Positions 1-7,908 of a stretch of 41,325 nt of DNA are shown piece after piece. The translations under genes were made by a program, and so were the position numbers. Below the pieces are notes generated by a model. It searched no databases. It was not told where the DNA came from and saw only the letters and a list, made by a program, of their open reading frames with translations. Position 1 is the first letter of the stretch; each line of letters opens with the position of its first letter. The DNA is taken from NCBI RefSeq assembly GCF_000807925.1, contig NZ_JRVC01000032.1:1-41325 (forward strand). Reading direction: 5' to 3'. The stretch comes from Novosphingobium subterraneum (GTDB lineage: Bacteria > Pseudomonadota > Alphaproteobacteria > Sphingomonadales > Sphingomonadaceae).

Positions 1-2
1 GC

Positions 3-56
3 ATCCGCGACCGCGTCATCGTGGATCAGGGTGGTATGCCCGCTGCGCCTGATTGA
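3..56 (+). CDS. Possible C-terminal tail of an upstream gene (partial)
   Basis: Reading from base 3 gives 17 codons (IRDRVIVDQGGMPAAPD) to a TGA at 54-56. Codon choice resembles that of the neighbouring genes, so this may be the end of a rightward gene that starts outside the window. The stretch is too short to assign a family and could be chance. Confidence 0.3.
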   Translation: MRDRVIVDQGGMPAAPD

Positions 57-192
57 CAGGTTAGCGATTAAAAGACTTTCGCAGAATTCCAAGCATGATG
101 GTCGCCATCGGCCCGCGTCAAGAAGGGCGGTTCCCCCAATTTTTACGCCTGAAGAAGGCGAAAAATCGGCTCCCCCACCCCCGCTCACGCGG

Positions 193-210
193 CGGGCCGC
201 GGGCGGCCCG
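193..210. repeat. GC-rich hairpin upstream of the first complete gene
   Basis: CGGGCCG (193-199) and CGGCCCG (204-210) form a perfect 7-bp stem with a 4-base loop. No T-run follows, so it is not a typical intrinsic terminator. It lies about 70 bases before the ATG at 279 and could act in the 5' leader or end transcription from the left. Confidence 0.4.
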
Positions 211-278
211 TTCCTGACCCGGGCCAAGGTCGGCCATACCCGAGGAGACCTCTTCGATTCCTTTGACAGGAGGCTCAC

Positions 279-590
279 ATGAACGCTCTTACCAAGACCC
301 TCGACATCCCGGCTTTCGACCACATCAGCTATGACGCCGCGGTACGCGCCGCGACTGTCCGGGCTCAGCACAGCTTCTTCGACAGCCATGTCATCGAGGA
401 CGAGTTCGGCGGCTTTCTCGCCATCGACGAGGGCGACTACAACGCCCTGCCCCAGGACCTGATCGACCGGATCGTCCAATCCGTCCCGGGTATGATGGCC
501 GACGACTTCGACGAAGCGAACATCGGCCGCGCCGCGAGCTTCATGAGTGTGGTGATGGATCCCGAATGGGACGCGGACTGCCCGTTCTGA
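279..590 (+). CDS. Hypothetical acidic protein, 103 aa
   Basis: No family recognised. The product is a small, acidic, soluble protein rich in Asp, Phe and Ala, with no signal peptide or membrane segment. A strong Shine-Dalgarno AGGAGG (268-273) lies 5 bases before the ATG, and codon use is strongly GC-biased, so it is likely a real gene. It ends just before a double hairpin that may be its terminator and stands alone, about 660 bases upstream of the RHH-traD-traI operon. Small acidic proteins of this kind are common near transfer origins of sphingomonad plasmids, but a function cannot be given. Confidence 0.7.
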   Translation: MNALTKTLDIPAFDHISYDAAVRAATVRAQHSFFDSHVIEDEFGGFLAIDEGDYNALPQDLIDRIVQSVPGMMADDFDEANIGRAASFMSVVMDPEWDADCPF

Positions 591-611
591 CAGGCCGCAT
601 ATAGCACCGCG

Positions 612-651
612 CCGGAGGGCTCTTGAGGGCTCTCCGGCCCCTCTTGGGGCC
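612..651 (+). terminator. Tandem hairpins, probable terminator
   Basis: CCGGAG (612-617) pairs with CTCCGG (632-637). Immediately after, GGCCCC (636-641) pairs with GGGGCC (646-651) around a TCTT loop. The structures start about 20 bases after the stop of the 279-590 gene. Only a short T-containing tail follows, so termination is probable rather than certain. Confidence 0.5.
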
Positions 652-659
652 TTGCCGAG

Positions 660-791
660 AACCGATTTGTGCATCAGTTCGACACTCGCCGCCCGCTCGC
701 TTTCGCGCAGTTTCGTCTCGCGCGCTTCCAGCGCCTGACGCTCCTTTGCGATTGCCTGTCGTTCTGCTTCAAGGCTTCCTTTCCTGGCCAT
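660..791 (-). pseudogene. Truncated small coiled-coil plasmid protein (DUF6437-like)
   Basis: The minus strand from an ATG at 791 reads a charged helical N-terminus (MARKGSLEAERQAIAKERQA and about 25 more residues), preceded by a CGAGG Shine-Dalgarno. It resembles the short coiled-coil proteins (DUF6437-like) found on sphingomonad plasmids; this assignment is from memory of the family. After about residue 45 the frame stays open but runs into the double hairpin at 612-651 and then antisense through the 279-590 gene. The natural C-terminus has therefore probably been lost. It may instead be a genuine short protein with a read-through tail. Confidence 0.4.
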
Positions 792-1047
792 GATGATACC
801 TCGTGGGTTGGTGCTGAAACCTCCCGCGCCGAAGATTCCAAGCAGAGCCTGCAGTGGCAAGCCCTTTGCCACCAGTTCTGAAAGTAAACCGTACCTACCG
901 CCCTGAAATCAGCGGTACTCATTGGCTTAAAGACAGGTGGTCAAAGCCCGAATCCATGCGCCAGAAAGACCAGAAACCAGCCACCAGATACAAGGCATCG
1001 GATTAAGGGGAAGATTTGCACACCCTACACGGCAGGACCGTTTGAAG

Positions 1048-1067
1048 AATGGCGAAAATCCGCCATT
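1048..1067. repeat. Inverted repeat in candidate oriT
   Basis: AATGGCG (1048-1054) and CGCCATT (1061-1067) form a perfect 7-bp stem around a 6-base A-rich loop (AAAATC), followed by an A/G-rich stretch. MobF relaxases recognise a hairpin of about this size next to nic, so it is a candidate relaxase-binding hairpin. That role is inference. Confidence 0.45.
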
Positions 1068-1084
1068 TCGAGAAAAAGGGCATT

Positions 1085-1103
1085 TGTCCGACCCAGTCGG
1101 ACA
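1085..1103. promoter_or_regulatory. Palindromic operator-like site 1
   Basis: TGTCCGAC (1085-1092), spacer CCA, GTCGGACA (1096-1103): a perfect 8-3-8 palindrome. It has the same geometry as the site at 1137-1155, with centres 52 bp apart, about five helical turns. The following gene encodes a ribbon-helix-helix protein, a fold that binds such symmetric sites as dimers or tetramers, so autoregulation or relaxosome assembly here is likely. Confidence 0.6.
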
Positions 1104-1136
1104 GCGCCTGAACCCCGCAGAGATCCGCGTTTTTCC

Positions 1137-1155
1137 TGTCGGACAGTGTCCGACA
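1137..1155. promoter_or_regulatory. Palindromic operator-like site 2
   Basis: TGTCGGAC (1137-1144), spacer AGT, GTCCGACA (1148-1155): a perfect 8-3-8 palindrome, also readable as 9-1-9. The half-site differs from site 1 only by C/G at position 5, giving a shared half-site TGTCSGAC. It ends 94 bases before the RHH start codon. Confidence 0.6.
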
Positions 1156-1249
1156 AGGCTGCTCCCGGTGGCGGCCATTGCCAAGCCCCCGCCCTTGGCC
1201 TAAATTGCAGGCGCGCAATCCCCACCAGGCCCTGTCGAAGGGTCTGGTT

Positions 1250-1540
1250 ATGGCAGATGAAGTCCGGTTCACGGTCCGCTTCCCGCGCGATCTTGCAGAT
1301 GGTTTGGAAAGGGTCTGCGCCGAGCGCGGGCTGACCCCGTCGATCGTGCTGCGCGGGGCGCTCACGCTCTACCTCACGACGATCGCCGGCAGCACCGAAA
1401 CCGAGCGCCGCCGGCAGTTCTCTTCCGAGTACCTGTTCCTCGGGATCGACCTCCTCATCCAGCGCCAATTTCCCGACGCGCATTCCGCCCTGATGGCCGA
1501 AGCCGACCGCCGTGTGGAGGCGCTCTATGCGGCGTCCTGA
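1250..1540 (+). CDS. Ribbon-helix-helix DNA-binding protein (TrwA-like position), 96 aa
   Basis: Probable relaxosome accessory and autoregulator. Residues 4-11 (EVRFTVRF) form the expected N-terminal beta strand of an RHH (Arc/MetJ type) domain. Two helices follow (about 13-25 and 29-43), with a Thr-Pro-Ser turn between them. The remaining half is a helical tail of unknown role. The ATG at 1250 has GAAGGG 7 bases upstream; an in-frame ATG at 1178 lacks a good ribosome site. The gene overlaps traD by 14 bases, suggesting translational coupling, and is preceded by two matching palindromes. In R388, TrwA is an RHH protein that binds oriT and represses trwABC; the same role is inferred here from position and fold. 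A pure transcriptional regulator is the main alternative. Confidence 0.75.
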   Translation: MADEVRFTVRFPRDLADGLERVCAERGLTPSIVLRGALTLYLTTIAGSTETERRRQFSSEYLFLGIDLLIQRQFPDAHSALMAEADRRVEALYAAS

Positions 1541-3857
1541 CACCTGGTCCGACCAAGCCCGCCCGGGTCAACTCAAGCACCATTCGGCGCGCGGAAGCAT
1601 GCCGCGCAATGCCGGCAATTTCACCCGCGGCTCACAGCTCATCACCCATGAATTCCTGATGTGGTTTGCCTCGGCCAAGATGCCGCTGCTGGTGTGGTGC
1701 TTCACATTCTGCATCGCGCTTTCGATCGTGCTCGCACTGCTGCTCGAGAGCCATGAAGTCCAGATGATCCTGATGCGGATCTACGCCTCCGGATGGACTT
1801 TTATGGAGTTTGATCCGAGCAAGATCCTGAACCTCACCCTGCCCTCGGGCAAAATCATTCCCGCCCCGGTTTCGATGATCGCCTCGCACCCCAATGTGGC
1901 CATCGCCTGGAACAAGCTGCTGCGCGCGATCTGGGGGTCGCTGTTCATCTCGCTGTTCATCGCGATCCCGCTCTCGGTCTGGTTCGTCAACCTCTCGCAC
2001 CGGCGCGGCAAGGCGATCCTCGAGGAGCGTCACCAGCGCGGGGCGATGCTGGTTGATGCCGCCGAGCTTTCGGCCGTGATCACTGAGCATAACCGCGCCG
2101 CGCTTGCGCAAGAAGTCAGCGAACGGATGCCCGGAAAGACGCTTGAGGACGTCATGAGAATGAGCTTCGCCAAGCGCAAGGAAGCCGGGATCCATCACGT
2201 CTACAACATCGCCGGCGTGTCCTTCCCGTGGCGCACCGAGCAAGCCCACACGATCATGATCGGCTCGACCGGCACAGGAAAGACCACCCAGATGCGCGAC
2301 ATGATCGCGCAGATGCGTCGGCGGCGCGACCGGGCGGTTGTGTTCGACCTCACCGGGGCCTACGTCGAGGCCTTCTACAATCCCGAAACCGATACCATCC
2401 TCAATCCGATGGACGAGCGCTGCCCAAGCTGGTCGCTGTTCGACGAGGGCAAGAACTACGCCGATTTCACCGCTATTGCCGCTGCCATTCTGCCCAGCGA
2501 CGGCGTCGGTTCGGACCCGTTCTGGATGCTGGGGGCAAGAACCCTTTTCGTGCAATCCTGCGTCCAGCTGATGAAGCTCGGCCAAGCCACTAATGCCGCG
2601 CTCGCCTATCGCCTGATGATGGCGGATCTCGAAGAGGTCCACGAGCTCCTGCGCAACACCATTGCAGAGCCCCTGACCGCCCCGATTGCTGCGCGCATGG
2701 CCGAGTCCGTCCGCGCTGTCCTCAATACCAATGCCCAGGCGTTGCTGTTCCTCCCTGAAGGCAAGGAGCCGTTCTCGATTTGCGACTGGATCCGCCACCA
2801 GGACAAGCCAGGTTCGATCCTGTTCATTACCTCCTCCCACAACGAGTTGGTGCTAAATCGGGCACTGCTGTCGCTGTGGATGAACCTTGCTGTCCATACC
2901 TTGATGCGCTTGCCCCGAACCCGATCGTTGCGCACCTGGTTCTTCTTCGACGAGGTCCATGCACTCCACCGCCTGCCTGCTATCGAGGACGGCCTCCAGA
3001 CCGCGCGCGGGTTCGGCGGGGCCTTTGTCCTCGGCATTCATTCCTTCGCCAAGCTGGCCGAGACCTATGGCAAGGAAGGAGCGCAGAACCTCGCTTCGCT
3101 CGCCCGCACTAAGCTGATCCTGGCAGCGGCTGACCGCGACACCGCCGAGCATTGCTCGGACTACATCGGCCACCGCGAAGTGCGGATGATGGATGAGGCC
3201 TACAGCTACGGCTATTCCAACATCCGCGACGCGGCGACGATCACCCCGCGCTCCGAAGTGCAACCGTTGGTCATCCCCGATGACATCATGCGCCTGCCCT
3301 CGCTGCGCGGCTTTCTCGTCTTCCCCGAGGGCTTCGACGCTGCGCGGATCAAACTCACATACAAGGACTATCCCAAGGTCGCCGAAGGCTATGTCCTGCG
3401 CGAGAATGTCCAGCCCATCGAGTTCGTACCGCCACCCGCAGAGGCGACGGAAGAAGGCGAAGTCGGCGGACGTGAACAGCGCGGTGACCCCGAGCGCGAA
3501 CTGCGCAGCGACGAGCTTGAAAGCGGCCCCGGCGTGCCCGCTTCCGAGCAGGGCGAGCCGGAGAATTCCGCGACCGGAAACCTGCCTCAAGGGCCAGCAC
3601 TGGACCCCAGTGTCAGCAAGCAGATGGCTTTCAGGCTCGAGCAGGCTCCGCAGAGCGAACGGAGTGGATCACGCGACCAGGAAGCACCTGACAAGGCGGC
3701 AGATCGAGAAGCGGCAAAGTCTGCTGCGCAGCGCGCCGGCGTCGCCCGAGAACTCAATGATCCGGCCCTCGCTGACAAGCAGGCCGAGCGCGGCAGCAAG
3801 GCTGCCCGGGTAATCGACGATCACTCGCACTCCCATGACGACGGACCGGAGATCTAG
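1527..3857 (+). CDS. traD: Type IV coupling protein TraD
   Basis: Inner-membrane hexameric ATPase that links the relaxosome to the type IV secretion channel and pumps the DNA strand. Two N-terminal membrane segments are seen (about residues 54-75 and 130-150). A Walker A motif GSTGTGKT follows at 246-253 and a Walker B motif WFFFDEVHAL with D475-E476. The C-terminus, after about residue 635, is acidic and rich in Glu, Arg and Gly, as in TraD tails that contact the relaxosome. The 776-aa length is slightly longer than F TraD. The ATG at 1527 was chosen because GGAGG (1516-1520) precedes it; a GTG at 1512 is in frame. It overlaps the RHH gene and is followed 3 bases later by traI, as in trwB-trwC. 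Confidence 0.93.
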   Translation: MRRPDTWSDQARPGQLKHHSARGSMPRNAGNFTRGSQLITHEFLMWFASAKMPLLVWCFTFCIALSIVLALLLESHEVQMILMRIYASGWTFMEFDPSKILNLTLPSGKIIPAPVSMIASHPNVAIAWNKLLRAIWGSLFISLFIAIPLSVWFVNLSHRRGKAILEERHQRGAMLVDAAELSAVITEHNRAALAQEVSERMPGKTLEDVMRMSFAKRKEAGIHHVYNIAGVSFPWRTEQAHTIMIGSTGTGKTTQMRDMIAQMRRRRDRAVVFDLTGAYVEAFYNPETDTILNPMDERCPSWSLFDEGKNYADFTAIAAAILPSDGVGSDPFWMLGARTLFVQSCVQLMKLGQATNAALAYRLMMADLEEVHELLRNTIAEPLTAPIAARMAESVRAVLNTNAQALLFLPEGKEPFSICDWIRHQDKPGSILFITSSHNELVLNRALLSLWMNLAVHTLMRLPRTRSLRTWFFFDEVHALHRLPAIEDGLQTARGFGGAFVLGIHSFAKLAETYGKEGAQNLASLARTKLILAAADRDTAEHCSDYIGHREVRMMDEAYSYGYSNIRDAATITPRSEVQPLVIPDDIMRLPSLRGFLVFPEGFDAARIKLTYKDYPKVAEGYVLRENVQPIEFVPPPAEATEEGEVGGREQRGDPERELRSDELESGPGVPASEQGEPENSATGNLPQGPALDPSVSKQMAFRLEQAPQSERSGSRDQEAPDKAADREAAKSAAQRAGVARELNDPALADKQAERGSKAARVIDDHSHSHDDGPEI

Positions 3858-3860
3858 CCC

Positions 3861-6800
3861 ATGCACTCGATCGCCTCCGTCCGATCGTCGAGCGGCGCTG
3901 CCGCCTACTTTGCGCAGGACAACTACTACACGGTCGATGAGAACGCGGAAGCGGGGGTCTGGGGCGGCGAGGGTGCGCGCGAACTCGGGCTTCAGGGTCA
4001 GGTCGAGAGGGACCAGTTCGAGGGGATCCTGAACGGGAAGCTGCCAGACGGCGAGATGGTGGGTCAGGTCGAGAGGCGTCGTCTGGGTCTCGACCTTACC
4101 TTCTCGATGCCAAAGTCCGCTTCGATCCTCGCACTCGTGAGCGGCGACAAGCGCATCCTCGATGCGCACTTCGCCGCCGTCAAATCGACGATGTCTCAGC
4201 TCGTCGAAAAGCAGTTTGCCGAGAGCCGCAATTACGACCGCTCGCGCAGCGGCGAACCGCAAAAGACCGGCAATCTCGTTTATGCGCTGTTCGCCCACGA
4301 CACGAGCCGAGCCCTCGATCCGCAAGGCCATATCCATGCCGTCGTCGCCAACCTGACCCGCGATTCCAAGGGCACCTGGAAGGCGCTGTGGAACGGCGAG
4401 ATCTGGAAGAACAACACGACGATCGGCCAGTTCTACCATGCCGCCTTCCGCGCCCAGTTGCAGAAGCTCGGCTACGAGACCGAGGCAGCGGGTAAGCACG
4501 GCTCGTTCGAGATCAAGGGCGTGCCAAGCGAGGTCATAAAGGAGTTCAGCCAGCGCCGCGAAGACATCCTGACCAAAGTCGAGGAACTCGGCATTGCATC
4601 GCCGCAGGGACAGGACCGGGTGACGGTCAATACCCGCGATCCCAAGCTCGCCGTCGAGGACCGCGCAGCACTGGTTCAGACTTGGCAGGATCGCTCGGCA
4701 GCATTGGGATTCGACGGCAAGGCGCTCATCGCCGAGGCCAAGGCCCGCTCTGAGCTGCAGGCGCGCCCGACCTTTCGTGAAACCGCGACCGCCGCGCTTG
4801 GTGAAGTCTCAACCCGGATCGGCGCCGCGCTGCGCACGCCGTGCCCGCTGGCGGTGAGCGGCGCGGCTGCCCTGTTCGTGCCCGCCGGCACGATCAAGGC
4901 ACAGCACGCCACGGCTTCTGCCATCCGCCACTTGTCCGAGCGCGAGGCGGCGTTCACGCCGCAGGCGATCCTCAGCGCCGCGCTGGGCTTCCAGATCAAG
5001 GGTCTCGAAGGCGGCGCCGTCGTCGAGCGGATCGGCGAACTCATTCGCGATGGTCACCTGACCCCGGGCAGGTCGGAGCGGCTCGACGGCCACTTCGATC
5101 TGGTGACGACGCCGGCCGCGCTCGCGATGGAGCAACAGATTCTGGACCGCATCGATGCCGGGGCCGGAAAGGGCCGCGCGTTCATGCCGCCCGAGCAGGC
5201 CATAGCGCGGCTGCAGGAGGCGGCGCGCGAGCTTGGGCAGGCCCGCGCCGGGGTCGATAACTGGCAGCTCAACGAAGGCCAATTAGCCGCAGGCGTCGCG
5301 ATCCTCTCCGGCACCGATCGCTTTCTCAATGTCCAGGGCGTCGCAGGTGCGGGCAAATCGACGCTGCTCGGAGCGCTCGACAAGGTCCTGCGCGCCGACG
5401 GCGTGAAGCTCGTCGGGCTCGCGTTCCAGAACAAGATGGTCGCCGACCTGCGCGGCGGCGGCAGCCAGGGCATGTCGGCCGACCAGATGCGCGAGGCGGG
5501 GATCGAGGCCTACACCATCGCCCGGTTCCTCAATACCTATGGCCCGGCGGCAGCATCGGGGCCGGGTGAGCGGTTCGAGGCGGCGAAGGCCGCACTCGCC
5601 AATACCGTCGTCATCACCGACGAAAGTTCGATGATCTCCTCGCGCGACATGCTGCGCCTGTTGACGCTGGGTGATCAACTGGGGCTCGCAAAGGCCCCGT
5701 TCATGGGTGACCGCCAGCAATTGTCGGCGATCGAGCAGGGCAAGATGTTCGCGGTCTCGCAAAGCGCGGGTCAGGCAACCGTACGGATGGACGAAAACAT
5801 CCGCCAGAAGAATTCCCCGCTTTTGCTGGCTGTGGCCGGGCTCTCGAACGAGGGCCATGCCAGCCTCGCACTCGACCTCCTCGCCGCGCATGGCCGGGTG
5901 ATCGAGGCAGGCCCCGACCACGTCGCCAAGGCAGCTGAGCTGTGGCTGGCGCTCTCGCCCGACAAGCGCGAAGCGACCGCGATCTTCACTGCGGGCCGCG
6001 ACGATCGCGCCGAGATCAACGCGCGGGTTCAGGCAGGCCTGCTGAAGGAAGGCACCCTCTCCGGCTCCGGCCTCGCCCTCACCACCCTGCAAAGCGCCAA
6101 TGCCACTCGTGAAGAGCTTCGTTTCGCTTCGACCTACCGTGCCGGCCAAGTTCTCGAGGCGCGGATGGACGTAAGCGAACTGGGGTTGAAGCGCGGGGAA
6201 TACGAGGTTCGCGAGATCCGCAAGTTCGGCAAGGTCGTACTCGAACGCAGCGGGCGACAGAAGGTCATCGACCCGGACCGGCTCGATCCCGACCACCGCT
6301 TCGACCGCCTCGGGCTCTACGAGCAACGCCAGTTGACGATCCACAACGGCGAGACCGTGTTCTGGCGAGACAAGGACTCTGCCCGCGACATCGCGAAGTC
6401 GACCTATGCAACGGTGCTCGAAGCACGGCCCGATGGTGTCCGGGTTGAACTCGCCGACAAGCGCCAGCTGGTTCTGCCGCCGGGCGATCCAATGCTCCGT
6501 CGGCTCGACCTCGGCTACGCGCTCAATGCCCACATGGCGCAGGGCATGACGAAACCGGAGGCGATCGAGGTTATATCCTCGTCGCAGCGCAATCTTGCCA
6601 CTCAGCGCACGCAGAACGTGCTCAACACCCGCGCCACGGACGACATGATGGTCGTCACCAACAGCCTCGAGGGTTTGAAGCAGCAACTAGACCGCACGCC
6701 AGGCAACAAGACCTCGGCGCTCGAGGCGACGGGGAAGATCGAGGTCGAACCGCGGCACGGCAGTCCGATCGACACGCGCCAGGTGCCCGAACTCAAGATG

Positions 6801-6902
6801 AGCCCGGAACTCAAGGCCAAGCTCGACGCCGTGCTGGGCAAGGTCCCCGAACCCCCAGTTCGCACGATGCGTCCGGAGAAAACCCTGGGGCTCGACCTGT
6901 GA
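3861..6902 (+). CDS. traI: MobF conjugative relaxase-helicase TraI/TrwC
   Basis: Nicks one strand at oriT, stays covalently bound to its 5' end, and unwinds the plasmid during transfer. The N-terminal relaxase domain has candidate catalytic tyrosines Y16, Y22 and Y23. The HUH metal triad is H146, H157 and H159 (QGHIHAV), the same residue numbers as in F TraI. The helicase half has Walker A VAGAGKST at about 494-501 and motif II TDES with D587-E588. At 1013 aa it is close to R388 TrwC and much shorter than F TraI, so the extra F C-terminal domains are missing. GGAG lies 9 bases before the ATG. The stop codon lies inside a small hairpin (6900-6917). Confidence 0.95.
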   Translation: MHSIASVRSSSGAAAYFAQDNYYTVDENAEAGVWGGEGARELGLQGQVERDQFEGILNGKLPDGEMVGQVERRRLGLDLTFSMPKSASILALVSGDKRILDAHFAAVKSTMSQLVEKQFAESRNYDRSRSGEPQKTGNLVYALFAHDTSRALDPQGHIHAVVANLTRDSKGTWKALWNGEIWKNNTTIGQFYHAAFRAQLQKLGYETEAAGKHGSFEIKGVPSEVIKEFSQRREDILTKVEELGIASPQGQDRVTVNTRDPKLAVEDRAALVQTWQDRSAALGFDGKALIAEAKARSELQARPTFRETATAALGEVSTRIGAALRTPCPLAVSGAAALFVPAGTIKAQHATASAIRHLSEREAAFTPQAILSAALGFQIKGLEGGAVVERIGELIRDGHLTPGRSERLDGHFDLVTTPAALAMEQQILDRIDAGAGKGRAFMPPEQAIARLQEAARELGQARAGVDNWQLNEGQLAAGVAILSGTDRFLNVQGVAGAGKSTLLGALDKVLRADGVKLVGLAFQNKMVADLRGGGSQGMSADQMREAGIEAYTIARFLNTYGPAAASGPGERFEAAKAALANTVVITDESSMISSRDMLRLLTLGDQLGLAKAPFMGDRQQLSAIEQGKMFAVSQSAGQATVRMDENIRQKNSPLLLAVAGLSNEGHASLALDLLAAHGRVIEAGPDHVAKAAELWLALSPDKREATAIFTAGRDDRAEINARVQAGLLKEGTLSGSGLALTTLQSANATREELRFASTYRAGQVLEARMDVSELGLKRGEYEVREIRKFGKVVLERSGRQKVIDPDRLDPDHRFDRLGLYEQRQLTIHNGETVFWRDKDSARDIAKSTYATVLEARPDGVRVELADKRQLVLPPGDPMLRRLDLGYALNAHMAQGMTKPEAIEVISSSQRNLATQRTQNVLNTRATDDMMVVTNSLEGLKQQLDRTPGNKTSALEATGKIEVEPRHGSPIDTRQVPELKMSPELKAKLDAVLGKVPEPPVRTMRPEKTLGLDL

Positions 6903-6917
6903 AGTGGCCTCACTTCA
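6900..6917. repeat. Hairpin spanning the traI stop codon
   Basis: TGAAGTG (6900-6906) pairs with CACTTCA (6911-6917) around a GCCT loop. The first three bases are the traI stop codon. No T-run follows. It may stabilise the 3' end of the traD-traI message or be a weak terminator. Confidence 0.4.
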
Positions 6918-7213
6918 TGGGTAGCCTTTCGCACCTAGGTGTTCAGCTGAGTCCCATTGAACCGTTGGATGACAATACTGACTGTCCTTGCGTTCCTGTT
7001 AGATCGCCTCGCGGAGTGATGATCTGCGGACCGCGCGCGCAATCAACTCCCGCCCGCAAGGGCGAGACGGCGCGGTCCGGGTCACCTCCCACCGGACCGC
7101 GCCAATTCTTCTCCCAGGCACCACTGGGCAAATTCAGCTCGGCAGGTTAAGGACGAGCCTGTCGTCCGGAATGCGGGTGTCTACCTTCAACCAGACTGCG
7201 CAATCCAGGACAA
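6903..7213. other. Intergenic region after traI
   Basis: No gene is supported. The stretch contains the hairpin overlapping the traI stop and the long GC-rich inverted repeat at 7069-7103. Between them are short GC-rich runs without coding bias. Confidence 0.6.
7069..7103. terminator. Strong 12-bp hairpin, probable terminator of the RHH-traD-traI operon
   Basis: GGCGCGGTCCGG (7069-7080) and CCGGACCGCGCC (7092-7103) are perfect inverted copies with an 11-base loop. AATTCTTCTCC follows, so a pyrimidine-rich tail is present on the plus strand. It lies about 170 bases after traI and before a new small gene, consistent with a terminator. A protein-binding site is the alternative. Confidence 0.55.
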
Positions 7214-7423
7214 ATGATGTTATCCCGGCCTCATATCTCCAGTTTCCACAACGGCACCATCGAACCCGGTGCGCGTGGGCCGATCCTGCGCGACGACGAT
7301 GGACTTTACTGGCGCCTTCGGTTTGCCGACGAGTGCGCGGCGGACGGGCTCAACGGGCGGGTCCGGGTACGAGGACGCATTGTCGATGTTGACCGGATCG
7401 AGGTCGAATTTATCCAGACGTAG
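7214..7423 (+). CDS. Small OB-fold-like protein (DUF5818-like), 69 aa
   Basis: The sequence has the short pattern of the DUF5818 group common in sphingomonads: a G-x-I-x-x-G opening, a short loop, Y-W-R-L-R-F, then R-V-R-V-R-G-R-I-V-D-V-D-R-I-E-V. This alternation suggests a small beta barrel, consistent with binding nucleic acid or another small ligand; the function is unknown. AGGA (7207-7210) precedes two adjacent ATGs at 7214 and 7217, and the second has the better spacing. The gene is convergent with the decayed yhaV copy, whose stop lies 6 bases beyond its own. Family assignment is from recall of the pattern. Confidence 0.65.
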   Translation: MMLSRPHISSFHNGTIEPGARGPILRDDDGLYWRLRFADECAADGLNGRVRVRGRIVDVDRIEVEFIQT

Positions 7424-7429
7424 GCCGGG

Positions 7430-7885
7430 TCAGCTCTCCGTAAGCGTCTCACTTGCCTTCAACAGGCCATCCCAATCCTCGGGCGGGTTGCGTTTGTCGA
7501 GCATAGCCCTGAAAACGGCTTATGCATCGTTCTTCGCGCCATAGGTGCGAAGCGTGTCGCTGTCGTTGACCCATGCGAAGATGATGATCTTCGCGGATGT
7601 CGAATAGCGGAAGAACAGGCGGAATCGCCCATTTCCGAATTTCGCCCGGAACCGGTGCTTGCGGGAAGGGCTCAGCGTCCCGCCCTGTCGGAATTCGTGG
7701 CGGACTGGATCGACGGGGATCACCTCAAACATCAGCTTGCGAAGCGCTGCGAGGAGTTCGCGTTGGCAGTCGATGCATATCCGCTGGGATCATTCGCGCG
7801 GGCGCGTTCGACAGCAAGCATCACCTTCTCCAGTTTTTCGAGGGAAAAGAGGATGGGTGTACAGTGTCCAGCCATTGACGGTCAT
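7430..7885 (-). pseudogene. yhaV: Decayed YhaV-type toxin with two frameshifts and a nonsense codon
   Basis: YhaV is the ribosome-dependent RNase toxin of the PrlF-YhaV pair. From ATG 7885 the minus strand reads MTVNGWTLYTHPLF, typical of the YhaV start. An extra C in a TTTTCCC run then shifts the frame. The next frame gives LEKLEKVMLAVERARANDPS. A second shift near the codons after ANA restores the first frame, which gives MFEVIPVDPVRHEFRQGG and then RAKFGNGRFRLFFRY. A TAA replaces the expected Tyr after GAKNDA, and AVFRAMLDKRNPPEDW follows to the natural TGA at 7430-7432. The total span of 152 codons matches the usual toxin length, so only point lesions, not deletions, have killed it. Confidence 0.8.
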
Positions 7886-7908
7886 TCCTACAAGGATTGG
7901 GCGCCTGC

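Larger units (their letters stand above)
591..1249. other. Intergenic region, candidate oriT and operator zone
   Basis: Apart from the 660-791 fragment, no convincing gene is seen in these 659 bases. The stretch contains an inverted repeat TACCGC/GCGGTA (896-901, 912-917), a 7-bp hairpin (1048-1067), and two 19-bp palindromes (1085-1103, 1137-1155). It lies directly before an RHH-coupling protein-relaxase operon. In R388 and related MobF systems oriT lies beside the equivalent operon, so this is the most likely transfer origin. No nic site could be identified by eye. Confidence 0.5.

Noticed and set aside
1632..2840. 402-codon open frame on the minus strand opposite traD
   Set aside because: It lies in antiphase to a clearly recognised coupling protein with Walker motifs; the product has no recognisable domain and reflects high GC content.
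5283..6686. 467-codon open frame on the minus strand opposite traI
   Set aside because: Shadow of the helicase half of the relaxase; no ribosome site and no family features.
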